Source: Hellea sp. (GTDB lineage: Bacteria > Pseudomonadota > Alphaproteobacteria > Caulobacterales > Maricaulaceae). From it: a stretch of 51,705 bases of DNA. Of the stretch, positions 31,854 through 40,360 are shown piece after piece. Within the stretch, counting starts at the first letter, position 1; each line of letters starts with the position of its first letter. Both the position numbers and the translations under genes were made by a program. The notes below the pieces were generated by a model that saw only the letters and a list, made by a program, of their open reading frames with translations, ran no database searches and was not told the DNA's origin. Location: contig JALZWM010000039.1 of assembly GCA_023300105.1 (NCBI GenBank), forward strand, positions 1 to 51,705, read 5' to 3'.

Positions 31854-34073
31854 ATGGCTAATTTTTCGATGAAGTTATCACTTATTCTTTTAAGTACAGC
31901 GGCTTTTCTGACGGCATGTAATCAAACCGACCCCTCAACTCATTCAACAGACAAAGCGGCCGTTCCAGCCAAAAGCGTAGCATCTGCTCAAAGTAAAGAC
32001 ATTCATAAAATGATAACATACGAAACACTTGGCCAAACTGATGATGACCACCTTTACCTCGAAGAGGTCCTTGGCGAGAAAGCCTTAGGGCAAGTCAAGC
32101 AATGGAATGAGCGTTCGCTAGCCCGCTTAACGGCTGACCCGCGCTTTAAAGTGATGGAAGCAGAAGTGTTAGAAATCGTCCAAAGCAAAGATAAAATTCC
32201 TTATGTGTCTTACCGCGGCGGTGAAGTTCATAACTTCTGGCAAGATGCAAACAGCGTGCGCGGTATCTGGCGTAAGTCGACATTAGATAGTTACCTTGGA
32301 GATGATACGAAATGGGAAACCGTTTTGGATTATGACGCGCTGTCAAAAACCGAAGGTAAAAACTGGGTCTACAAAGGCAATAATTGTCTCGGGCCTGACT
32401 ATGAGCTTTGCATGCTAAACTTATCAGATGGCGGTAAAGACGCTGTGGTGCGGCGCGAGTTTAACGCCAAGACAAAGAGCTTCGTCGAAGGGGGCTTTGT
32501 TACCGAAGAATCCAAAGGCTCTATTGATTGGGTTGACAAAGATATGATGGTTGTCGGCGTTGATTTTGGCGCAGGCACTATGACAGATTCGGGGTATCCG
32601 ATGGTCTCCAAATTATGGAAACGCGGAACACCGATTTCCGAAGCCGTAGAAATTGGACGAGGCGAGCAAGCTGATGTTGGATATTGGCCAGGAGTATGGG
32701 AATTATCCGATGGTCGCCGTGAAATTATTACAACGCGCTCGCTGACCTTTTATAAGAGCGAGAGTTTTTGGTTCCCGCGTAATGACGATGGGTCTGTAGG
32801 CAAAGCCATAAAATTCCCAGTACCTGAAAAATCCTCATTGTCTGGTGAATTTAAAGGCCAAGTCCTGCTTAGCCTTGCAGAAGATTGGCGCGGATTTAAA
32901 TCAGGCGATCTTGTGAGTTTCTCTATGGATGCGTTCATGGAAAGTGGCGAGATCAAAGATATAAACATCGTTTTTTCTCCCGACGAAAAATCGTCGATTA
33001 ACGGATTTGGCGCAACCAAATCTAAAGTGTTGATGAGTATTTCGCGTGATGTCGCGGGGAGTGCTTACGCCTTTGATTGGACGGGCAGCAAATGGACATC
33101 AGATAAACTGGATTTTCCGGCTAATGGGTCTGTGTCTATTGGCGCGACGAATGACAAAGAAGAGGTCGCTTTTATTTCGACCGAGAGTTTCCTGACCCCC
33201 GATACGCTCTGGACATATAACACAAACAGCGAAGAGACTGCGAAAGCTAAGTCTTTGCCTGCGTGGTTTGATGCGGAGTCTATGGTGTCAGAGCAATTCT
33301 TTGTCGCCTCGCCAGATGGAACACAGGTTCCCTATTTTGTTGTGCGGTCAAAGGACACCAAAATGGATGGCACAAACCCGACATTGCTTTATGGCTATGG
33401 CGGTTTTGAAATCTCGCTTAATCCAAGTTATTCTGCAGCGCGCGGGAAGCTGTGGATTGCGCGCGGCGGCGTTTATGTTCTGGCTAATATTCGCGGCGGC
33501 GGTGAGTATGGCCCGAAGTGGCATCAAGCTGGACTTAAAACCGAGCGCCAGCGTATCTATGATGATTTCATTTCTGTGGCCGAAGACGTGATAGCTAAGA
33601 AGATGACTTCGCCTCAACATTTAGGCATTGAAGGCGGCTCTAATGGCGGGCTTTTGATGGGTGTTATGTTCACGCAAAGACCAGATCTTTTCAATGCAGT
33701 TATCTGCGCGGTGCCGCTTTTGGATATGATGCGCTTTCATACATTGTTGGCGGGGGCGTCATGGATGGGCGAGTATGGCAATCCAGAAGACGCGATTGAG
33801 GGCAAGTTCCTGCGTTCGATATCGCCCTATCATAATATAGACCCAGATGCTGATTACCCCGAGGTCTTCTTTATCACCTCGACCAAAGATGACCGCGTGC
33901 ACCCTGCTCATGCGCGTAAAGTGGCGAAGCGGATGGAAGACCAAGGCCATGACTTCCTTTACTATGAAAATATAGACGGCGGTCATTCTGCTGCTGCGAA
34001 CCTGAAAGAGACAGCTAAACGTCTCGCGCTGCAACATACATATCTGATGCAAAAACTGAAAGACGGTGAATAG
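31854..34073 (+). CDS. Prolyl-oligopeptidase-family serine peptidase, lipoprotein
   Basis: This S9-family peptidase has an N-terminal beta-propeller and a C-terminal alpha/beta-hydrolase domain. The catalytic serine is in GGSNGGLLMG, the aspartate in TSTKDDRVHP, and the histidine in DGGHSAA. A lipoprotein signal (MKLSLILLSTAAFLTAC) suggests anchoring in the envelope. The frame opens at 31833; 31854 is preferred because a GGGAT-like site lies about 9 bases ahead and the signal peptide keeps a natural length. 31869 is also possible. The physiological substrate is not known. Confidence 0.9.
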   Translation: MANFSMKLSLILLSTAAFLTACNQTDPSTHSTDKAAVPAKSVASAQSKDIHKMITYETLGQTDDDHLYLEEVLGEKALGQVKQWNERSLARLTADPRFKVMEAEVLEIVQSKDKIPYVSYRGGEVHNFWQDANSVRGIWRKSTLDSYLGDDTKWETVLDYDALSKTEGKNWVYKGNNCLGPDYELCMLNLSDGGKDAVVRREFNAKTKSFVEGGFVTEESKGSIDWVDKDMMVVGVDFGAGTMTDSGYPMVSKLWKRGTPISEAVEIGRGEQADVGYWPGVWELSDGRREIITTRSLTFYKSESFWFPRNDDGSVGKAIKFPVPEKSSLSGEFKGQVLLSLAEDWRGFKSGDLVSFSMDAFMESGEIKDINIVFSPDEKSSINGFGATKSKVLMSISRDVAGSAYAFDWTGSKWTSDKLDFPANGSVSIGATNDKEEVAFISTESFLTPDTLWTYNTNSEETAKAKSLPAWFDAESMVSEQFFVASPDGTQVPYFVVRSKDTKMDGTNPTLLYGYGGFEISLNPSYSAARGKLWIARGGVYVLANIRGGGEYGPKWHQAGLKTERQRIYDDFISVAEDVIAKKMTSPQHLGIEGGSNGGLLMGVMFTQRPDLFNAVICAVPLLDMMRFHTLLAGASWMGEYGNPEDAIEGKFLRSISPYHNIDPDADYPEVFFITSTKDDRVHPAHARKVAKRMEDQGHDFLYYENIDGGHSAAANLKETAKRLALQHTYLMQKLKDGE

Positions 34074-34160
34074 CGTCTATCGTCCATCGTACGTTTTTAT
34101 TGGCTTATGCCAGGCTTCTATGGAACATAGGTTTTAATAATATAAATACTGGGACCAGAC

Positions 34161-35387
34161 ATGTCTAAAATTCACGAAATTCCGCTGTTATTACTTGTTG
34201 TCATTGCGGCGGCGCTGGCTTTTGGGTGTTGGGCACTTGGCTTATCTGGATTGGCCGAACCTATAAGGATGGGTGATACGTTTCTAACGAAATCAATAGC
34301 AGGCCTTGCGAAGGACTCGCTATTTGTTCCGCTTAAACCGCTTATGTATGCTTTGATCATCATGTCCATCGGGAGCTCGCTCGCGATTAGTACTGGTGGA
34401 TTAGGCGCAAAGTTCATTCGCGTTCTCGCCTTCTTCCTCGGTTTTTCTTGTATAGGCGCTGTTGTTGCGATCGGAGGATTTCTTGTTTTCTCAGGCTTGC
34501 CAGTTTTGCCCGACCCTTCAACGATCGAATCTAGCGGGGCGAGTGTTAAAATCATTCCTTTTGCGCTTAAGGTTTATGGTGTGCTGACATCTGCGTTGAT
34601 GATTTCTATTTATGCTGGTATCATGTTTGGCGGCGCGCTTAAGCGGCTAGATCTGGGGCGGCAAGCAGACCAAGTTTCAGACCTCTTTATTAAAGGGTTT
34701 CGTAAATTCCTCCAGTTTACAATTCCGCTGGCAGTTTTTGGCTCTATCACGATTGCGCTGAATAAACCTGGCGGCGTCGAAACACTGGCGGATCTCTTTA
34801 AGCTGCTTGGCGTTTATATCATTACCTTCGGCATTGTCTGGCTCATCATGGTGGCGATTACGGCGGCTATTCAAGGACGCGGCTGGCGTTTCATCTTGAA
34901 CGCCATTTTGCCTCAAGCTCTTGTTGCGCTCTCCACGAGTAGCTCTATCGCAACATTGACCGCGACTCGTGAAGCTTGTGATCAGATGGGCGCGAATGCA
35001 GATGAGGCGACGCCGTTTTATACCATCGGAGCGACCATCAATATGGTTGGTACAGTCATGGGGCTGCTGTTGCTTTCGCTTTATGCGATGAAAGCTTACG
35101 GCCTTGAAATCGGCGCGTCGGATATGGCCGTCGTCGCGTTTCAGTCGATTATCTACGCGACATCAGCAGCAGGCGTCCCCTCTGCGTCAGTTGTCTTGTT
35201 ACAAGACATCCTCACGAGCCAAGGCGTATCAGCTGAATATGCGACCTATGTCACGGGCTTAATCATTACCATAGACACGTTGGCGCTGGACCGCCTTCGG
35301 ACCATGCTCAATACACAGTCTGACTCTATGTCCACCGTTAACGGCTTGAAGCTCTATTACAAAAAACCAAAAACGCTTATTGATTAA
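34161..35387 (+). CDS. Dicarboxylate/amino acid:cation symporter (DAACS), variant
   Basis: This 408-residue transporter of the glutamate/dicarboxylate:sodium-or-proton family has the hairpin motif STSSSIATLTA at about residue 257. The C-terminal substrate/cation region is LDRLRTMLNTQSD, which keeps the aspartate, arginine and asparagine positions that bind substrate and sodium in GltPh. The NMDGT motif, however, reads INMVGT, so the acidic residue that helps form a sodium site in GltPh is valine. The substrate or ion may therefore differ. A terminator overlaps its stop. Confidence 0.85.
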   Translation: MSKIHEIPLLLLVVIAAALAFGCWALGLSGLAEPIRMGDTFLTKSIAGLAKDSLFVPLKPLMYALIIMSIGSSLAISTGGLGAKFIRVLAFFLGFSCIGAVVAIGGFLVFSGLPVLPDPSTIESSGASVKIIPFALKVYGVLTSALMISIYAGIMFGGALKRLDLGRQADQVSDLFIKGFRKFLQFTIPLAVFGSITIALNKPGGVETLADLFKLLGVYIITFGIVWLIMVAITAAIQGRGWRFILNAILPQALVALSTSSSIATLTATREACDQMGANADEATPFYTIGATINMVGTVMGLLLLSLYAMKAYGLEIGASDMAVVAFQSIIYATSAAGVPSASVVLLQDILTSQGVSAEYATYVTGLIITIDTLALDRLRTMLNTQSDSMSTVNGLKLYYKKPKTLID

Positions 35388-35398
35388 GCGTTTTCTTT
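35371..35398 (+). terminator. Intrinsic terminator at the symporter stop
   Basis: AAACGCTTA (35371-35379) and TAAGCGTTT (35385-35393) form a 9-bp stem with a 5-base loop, followed by TCTTTT. The stem contains the stop codon (35385-35387). Confidence 0.75.
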
Positions 35399-35471
35399 TA
35401 CCGCTTCGATTAGGTGCAATGCGAATATATGGTGCATGACACGATATGGCCGCACGATATGTTCAGCGTGC

Positions 35472-36614
35472 TCAGTTTTGATCATCAATTGGGGCGCCAA
35501 CTGTACCGCCAGATCTATCATTTGATAACTCTTTATAGGTTAACTCAAAAGAGGTGAATAAACCTCCAAGACTATCATTGCGGCCTTCGCCCATCATGGT
35601 CACGAGATAAATTCCATAGTCAGGCACTTGGAATGTATAGGCGTAATTTTTCCAAGACTGTGAATTTGGGTCTGACATCGAAATAATTTTGTGTTTTGCC
35701 GCTAAGGTTTCTAAGGGTTCAAGTGTCGTTTGGTCTGCTCTTTGTAAATACATACCGATATCATTTGTATTTAACTGATTGGCCCGGGTGAACTTTGATC
35801 GACCGCGGTACCAGATAGAAAACTCATATGTTCCTGGGTGGAGCTCAAGAGGTTTGTTGATAGCTGTATTACAATTGCCATCCAGTTCGATGACTATGCC
35901 ATCTGATGAGGTGTTTGGTAAATTATGAGTATTGTCTTCAGCATTTCTTGGAATGAAATATCCGCATTTGGAAGGGTTGCTCCAGTCTTGAACTTCAAGG
36001 CCACAATTTTTCGTTGACGCGCTGGATGTCAACGTTGACGTAAAGTTCCATCCGATTTTTTCAGCGTCAATTCGACCCCAGCATTGATTTCCGGCCTGGA
36101 ATGTATAGGGCGTTTCATCTGTTATGCTCAGGCCGAAATTGCCCTCATAGACAACTTCATCGACACGAGGGTACGGCGGAATACCTGCACAGTCGACGCT
36201 GGTTTTGATGTTGCCAGTTGATAGGCTGGACATATTTAAAAGCGTGTTAATCGTGGCTGTAACTGTAACTTCTGCAACATATTCTTTGAGATCAATGTCG
36301 TATGAGACGTTTTTTATATTTTTGCGATCAACATAAGCGGCCTCAAGCGTCACTTCACCCGCCTTCTCTTTGGCTTCAAGAGTTGGGTAGTTTGTAATCG
36401 AAGACTTTACGACGCGGTTACACGCGGTTTGAGCGACGGTTCGCGCGAATTCTGTTTCGGTTGTTTTCACATTTAAATCATGAGCAAATAGAAGTCCTCC
36501 CATCGCAAATGGCATAAGAAAAGCAAAAATGATTGCTATGTTACCCTGCGTGTCGTGCATGTAGCTTTTAGCTGGGTAGCAGTTTATTTTATGTGATTTT
36601 AGGTGGTTCTGCAT
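35472..36614 (-). CDS. TadG-like pilus-assembly protein with possible sugar-binding region
   Basis: The 380-residue protein begins with a TadG-type N terminus: GNIAIIFAFLMPFAMGGLLF near residue 25 is one membrane segment, followed by a region processed like other Tad proteins. The usual von Willebrand A domain is not evident. Instead, residues about 150-380 read like a beta-rich jelly-roll with VIELDGNCNTAIN and GTYEFSIWYRGRS, resembling DUF642/galactose-binding domains. The start at 36614 lies one base after the upstream stop. It is the last gene of a three-gene operon and AT-rich relative to its neighbours. Confidence 0.65.
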   Translation of the reverse strand: MQNHLKSHKINCYPAKSYMHDTQGNIAIIFAFLMPFAMGGLLFAHDLNVKTTETEFARTVAQTACNRVVKSSITNYPTLEAKEKAGEVTLEAAYVDRKNIKNVSYDIDLKEYVAEVTVTATINTLLNMSSLSTGNIKTSVDCAGIPPYPRVDEVVYEGNFGLSITDETPYTFQAGNQCWGRIDAEKIGWNFTSTLTSSASTKNCGLEVQDWSNPSKCGYFIPRNAEDNTHNLPNTSSDGIVIELDGNCNTAINKPLELHPGTYEFSIWYRGRSKFTRANQLNTNDIGMYLQRADQTTLEPLETLAAKHKIISMSDPNSQSWKNYAYTFQVPDYGIYLVTMMGEGRNDSLGGLFTSFELTYKELSNDRSGGTVGAPIDDQN

Positions 36615-36615
36615 A

Positions 36616-37236
36616 TCAATACTCGTAAGTTGTGATGTCGTATAGATCATCATTTGTGTATAAAACTGAATTGGCTATACGGGGGGGGGCGGCATTAAAA
36701 AATATGAACGTGTCATTTTCAGGCCCAAAAATATATTTTGCATTAGCAAGTGATTTGGCCACATATGCAGTTTTGACAACAATTATACTCTCGCCCTGCC
36801 GTAAATCTAATGCTGAAAATTCCGAATTTAAATTCGCTTCCGTCACTGGAATATGACCAGAAGGTGAACCGCAGGGGAGGTGAGTCCAATCTATAACGTA
36901 ACTATTTAAGTCTAACGTTGCAGACATTATTTCAATGTAGATTTGGTCGGTAGCGTTCGTGTGTATGCTGCATAAGGTTTGTAACGATGCGCGCATTCTT
37001 ACATCATATTCTGGCACATGAGAGACTGCGCGCAGAGCTGAACTTCCAATTTCATCTGTTGTCTTTTTAATCGAAATTATTTTCGTATAATCGAGAGCGC
37101 CTAGGAAAATGGGAATGAATACGATCATGCAAATGGCGAATTCAATTGCGACAGCTCCTGAGTCTTCTTTTTGAAAACGAACTGAAATACGGTGCAAATG
37201 ACGACTTAAATTGCGCTGTGTTTTTCTGAGTGTCAT
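36616..37236 (-). CDS. TadE-like pilus-assembly protein with homopolymer tract
   Basis: This 206-residue protein has the TadE-type segment SGAVAIEFAICMIVFIPIFLG at about residues 26-46, an FAI-type pseudopilin start with one membrane helix and a periplasmic C-terminal part. A run of nine C (36681-36689 on the plus strand as G) codes for the proline pair near residue 184, so slippage would change the last 21 residues. It overlaps the upstream TadE-like gene by four bases (ATGA). The rest of the tad machinery lies outside the window. Confidence 0.75.
   Translation of the reverse strand: MTLRKTQRNLSRHLHRISVRFQKEDSGAVAIEFAICMIVFIPIFLGALDYTKIISIKKTTDEIGSSALRAVSHVPEYDVRMRASLQTLCSIHTNATDQIYIEIMSATLDLNSYVIDWTHLPCGSPSGHIPVTEANLNSEFSALDLRQGESIIVVKTAYVAKSLANAKYIFGPENDTFIFFNAAPPRIANSVLYTNDDLYDITTYEY
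36681..36689. repeat. Nine-base homopolymer G tract inside a TadE-like gene
   Basis: Nine consecutive G (C on the coding strand) lie 21 codons before the stop of the TadE-like gene. Homopolymers of this length are prone to slipped-strand changes. Confidence 0.9.
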
Positions 37237-37796
37237 GTGGCTGCCTCGCTCCCAAACCGTATTTTAGACGGTGTCACCGTAAACGTAGAACTTATGATGT
37301 AGTTGTCCTGTTGAGAGTGCATAAGGTTTGCAAAGAAGGGAATAATATTGGGTATTTTATAATCGACCCGTACAAAGCTAACATAATAATCATCAAGCTC
37401 AGTCCAAGTGTTTTCTACCAAGGGCTTCGTGATGTCGGCTAAGTTATTGGAGCTATATGAATGTAGCTGAATAAATATATTTTCGTGACAGTTACTTAAC
37501 AACACCATTTTACTGCAGATTATATCTTTGATTTCAATATTGCTTAGAGAGTCTTGGTTTTTGATAAACATCGTTTCATAGGTGCTAACGACGTCACCAA
37601 CACCTCTTTTGAGCGTGGAAAGGCTCAACATAGTGAAGATCACTTGTATAGTTGCGAAAAAAAGAAAAATTACAATAGGCAGCGTTACAACGGTTTCTAT
37701 TGAGGCCACACCGCTTTCGTTTCTGCGAAAGGCGCATATCCTTAGTTTTGTGCGTTTAAACAAAATATATCCTATATATCTATACGCCGCCCACAT
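37233..37796 (-). CDS. TadE-like pilus-assembly protein
   Basis: This 187-residue first gene of the Tad-like operon has a TadE-type membrane segment SGVASIETVVTLPIVIFLFF at about residues 28-47, followed by a mostly polar periplasmic region. Upstream ATG at 37796 is taken, but a TTG near 37763 preceded by GGATAT is possible. It ends by overlapping the second TadE-like gene by four bases. Divergent from a C39-like lipoprotein gene; the 143-base gap holds the inverted repeat GTTATAATAAC at 37824-37834. Confidence 0.7.
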   Translation of the reverse strand: MWAAYRYIGYILFKRTKLRICAFRRNESGVASIETVVTLPIVIFLFFATIQVIFTMLSLSTLKRGVGDVVSTYETMFIKNQDSLSNIEIKDIICSKMVLLSNCHENIFIQLHSYSSNNLADITKPLVENTWTELDDYYVSFVRVDYKIPNIIPFFANLMHSQQDNYIISSTFTVTPSKIRFGSEAAT

Positions 37797-37939
37797 GGCT
37801 AATATCTGTAATGTCGCACATTAGTTATAATAACTGGACAAGGGATAAGGTTTATTAAAACTTAATTTAATAACGGCTGATGGGTTTCTTAAACACACCC
37901 GCTAACCCTCTCTTAAGCAAACCCCGCTAAGCCCAATTT

Positions 37940-38629
37940 ATGTTTCAGGGCGTTTTAAAATTATCAATTCGGCGTATCGCTATTATAGGCACCGCTTTTG
38001 CCGGTTTGGGGCTTGTCTCTTGTGGGACGACCCCATTACCTCCAGAGGGGGCTCCCTCTGACTATCCTGCCTCCATTATCCCTTCGGCTCCGAATATGAC
38101 GCCTATTCCCCGTGGAGTTTTGCGCGAGGCGTTGGAATTACCTGACCGTTCGGCCTATTATCAAAAGGATCCGCGCTGGGGCGAGGAGAGCTTGGGCGGC
38201 ACATCTGATACGATGGCCTCTGATGGATGCCTTGTAACAGCGGCCTCTATGGCGCTGGCGAATTTAGGATTTCAGACGAACCCTGCTGACCTCAATACGC
38301 GGCTGACGCAAACCGATAGCTTCACGCCTAAGGGGTGGCTGATTTGGGACGGCATTCGTAAAGTCACGGGCGGGCGTGCGAAAGCACATTTTTACGACGA
38401 CGTCTCCGAGGACATTATTAATAGCTGTATTTTGCGAGGTGATTATCCCTTGGTGCAGTTTTACCTCAAGAGCGGGCGCTCGCATTGGGCGATGATTATT
38501 AAACGTGACGCGCGTGGTTATCATATGCGCGATCCGCTGCGGCCGTCTTCGGTCCCGCTTATTTTCCCGCGAAGCAGTTCGGCCTTTAAGGCTGTGCGCT
38601 GTGTAGGGCTTTCAAACTCGTCACAATAA
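37940..38629 (+). CDS. C39-like peptidase lipoprotein
   Basis: This 229-residue protein has a lipoprotein signal ending at GLGLVSC and a papain-like C39-type region. The probable catalytic cysteine is in SDGCLVTAASMALANLG, and the histidine in GRSHWAMII with an aspartate in MRDPL. It is likely a periplasmic or outer-membrane-anchored cysteine peptidase or an inactive relative. It is divergent from the Tad-like operon and precedes yifB by 37 bases. Substrate unknown. Confidence 0.78.
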   Translation: MFQGVLKLSIRRIAIIGTAFAGLGLVSCGTTPLPPEGAPSDYPASIIPSAPNMTPIPRGVLREALELPDRSAYYQKDPRWGEESLGGTSDTMASDGCLVTAASMALANLGFQTNPADLNTRLTQTDSFTPKGWLIWDGIRKVTGGRAKAHFYDDVSEDIINSCILRGDYPLVQFYLKSGRSHWAMIIKRDARGYHMRDPLRPSSVPLIFPRSSSAFKAVRCVGLSNSSQ

Positions 38630-38666
38630 AAGTTCTTGATTTGTTCTTTTTAAGGCGTTAGGTGTA

Positions 38667-40226
38667 ATGCCTATGGTTGCCCGCATATATACAGTTGCCT
38701 TTGAAGGGGCGGAGGCGCGCCGCGTCGATGTCCAAGTACAGGTCACATCTGCGGGGCGGCAGTTCTTCAACATCGTCGGCTTGGCAGACAAAGCGGTTGC
38801 GGAATCGCGAGAGCGCGTAAGATCGGCTTTTGCTGCGCTCGGTATGAGTTTGCCGGGTAAACGTATAACCGTGAATTTAGCGCCTGCAGATTTACCCAAA
38901 GAGGGCGCGCATTATGATTTGCCAATTGCGTTGGGCTTGCTCGCCGCGATTGGCGCTGTGCCTGCCGACGCAATAGAGGGCTTTGCCGCGATAGGCGAGC
39001 TCTCGCTGGACGGGACAATAACGCGCGTACCGGGGGCGTTGCCTGCCGCGATGCTCGCCAATGCCGAAGGACTAGGTTTGATATGCCCAGAGCCAAATGG
39101 CGCAGAGGCGGCTTGGGCGGGGGATTTGCCATTACTTGCTCCGCACAATCTCATTCAATTGATTAATCACTTTAAGGGTACCCAGATATTGGCGCGACCA
39201 CAGCCAGGCGAAATGCTGGACGCGCCAAGTTCCTTGGACTTACGCGATGTACGCGGGCAGGAAACGGCCAAACGCGCGCTCGAAGTTGCGGCGGCGGGGG
39301 GACATAATATGCTCATGGTTGGACCGCCTGGTTCCGGTAAGTCTATGCTCGCGGCGCGGATGCCGGGGCTATTGCCGCCTTTAACGGCGAAAGAATTGCT
39401 TGATGTATCGATGGTACATTCCGTTGCGGGCTTATTGGAGCGCGGGCAGTTGTCACGCTCACGGCCTTTTAGATCGCCCCATCACTCTGCGTCTATGGCG
39501 GCGATGGTCGGCGGCGGGGTGAAAGCCAAGCCCGGGGAGGCGTCTATTGCGCATCGCGGGGTATTGTTCCTTGATGAGCTACCAGAATTTACACCACAAG
39601 TGCTGGATAGTCTAAGACAGCCTTTGGAGACGGGCGAAATATCTGTCGCCCGCGTTAATGCCCACGTCACTTATCCGGCAAGGTTCCAGCTTATCGCTGC
39701 CATGAACCCGTGCCGCTGTGGTAGTGGAGGGGCTGACGGCATCGCGTGCAGACGGGGCGAACGCTGCGCCGCTGATTACCAAGCTCGCGTCTCTGGGCCG
39801 TTTATGGACAGGATTGATATTCAAATAGATGTGCCCGCCGTCACGCCTGCGGATTTGGCTTTGCCGCCCTCAAAGGAAGGCACTGAAGATGTCGCGCGCC
39901 GCGTATTGCGCGCACGAGAAATACAGCTCGCGCGAAACGGCGGATTAACGAACGCAGAACTGCCGCAAGACCGTCTCGATCATGTCGCGCAAGCAGATAA
40001 GGAAGGGCAAAAACTCCTGATACAGGCGGCTGAGACTCTTGGGCTTACGGCGCGGGGCTATCACCGTGTGTTGAAATTGGCGCGTACGCTCGCTGATTTA
40101 TCTGAATCAGAGAATATTCACAGACTTCATATTGCAGAGAGCCTATCGCACCGCCGCGCGCGAAAAGGGTTGGTTGCTCAAATCGCGCCCAGCCGTCAAT
40201 TTTCGTCTTATAAAGTACGAAAATGA
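38667..40226 (+). CDS. comM: YifB/ComM-type Mg-chelatase-like AAA+ ATPase
   Basis: The 519-residue ATPase belongs to the YifB/ComM family. In naturally competent bacteria ComM aids branch migration during recombination of imported DNA. The N-terminal Lon-like domain is followed by the Walker A loop GPPGSGKSMLA (about residues 218-228), Walker B FLDELPEF, and NPCRCG (zinc-like cysteines). It closes with the Mg-chelatase C-terminal domain. The start is the ATG at 38667. Competence genes are not seen in the window. Confidence 0.92.
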   Translation: MPMVARIYTVAFEGAEARRVDVQVQVTSAGRQFFNIVGLADKAVAESRERVRSAFAALGMSLPGKRITVNLAPADLPKEGAHYDLPIALGLLAAIGAVPADAIEGFAAIGELSLDGTITRVPGALPAAMLANAEGLGLICPEPNGAEAAWAGDLPLLAPHNLIQLINHFKGTQILARPQPGEMLDAPSSLDLRDVRGQETAKRALEVAAAGGHNMLMVGPPGSGKSMLAARMPGLLPPLTAKELLDVSMVHSVAGLLERGQLSRSRPFRSPHHSASMAAMVGGGVKAKPGEASIAHRGVLFLDELPEFTPQVLDSLRQPLETGEISVARVNAHVTYPARFQLIAAMNPCRCGSGGADGIACRRGERCAADYQARVSGPFMDRIDIQIDVPAVTPADLALPPSKEGTEDVARRVLRAREIQLARNGGLTNAELPQDRLDHVAQADKEGQKLLIQAAETLGLTARGYHRVLKLARTLADLSESENIHRLHIAESLSHRRARKGLVAQIAPSRQFSSYKVRK

Positions 40227-40360
40227 CTAAAATCGCTTATTTTTTGCGTTAATTTTTTTTGCATAAAGGTAAAAAAACCTCATTTTGGTAAGACTATTTT
40301 TAGATTAAGGGTGCAAAACAGTCCTGAAATGACCCGTAGTGGGGCTATGAAGGGATCACC

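Noticed and set aside
40227-40360. Weak hairpin with AGGT/ACCT arms after the yifB gene
   Set aside because: A 4-bp stem is too short to support a terminator call despite nearby T-rich sequence.
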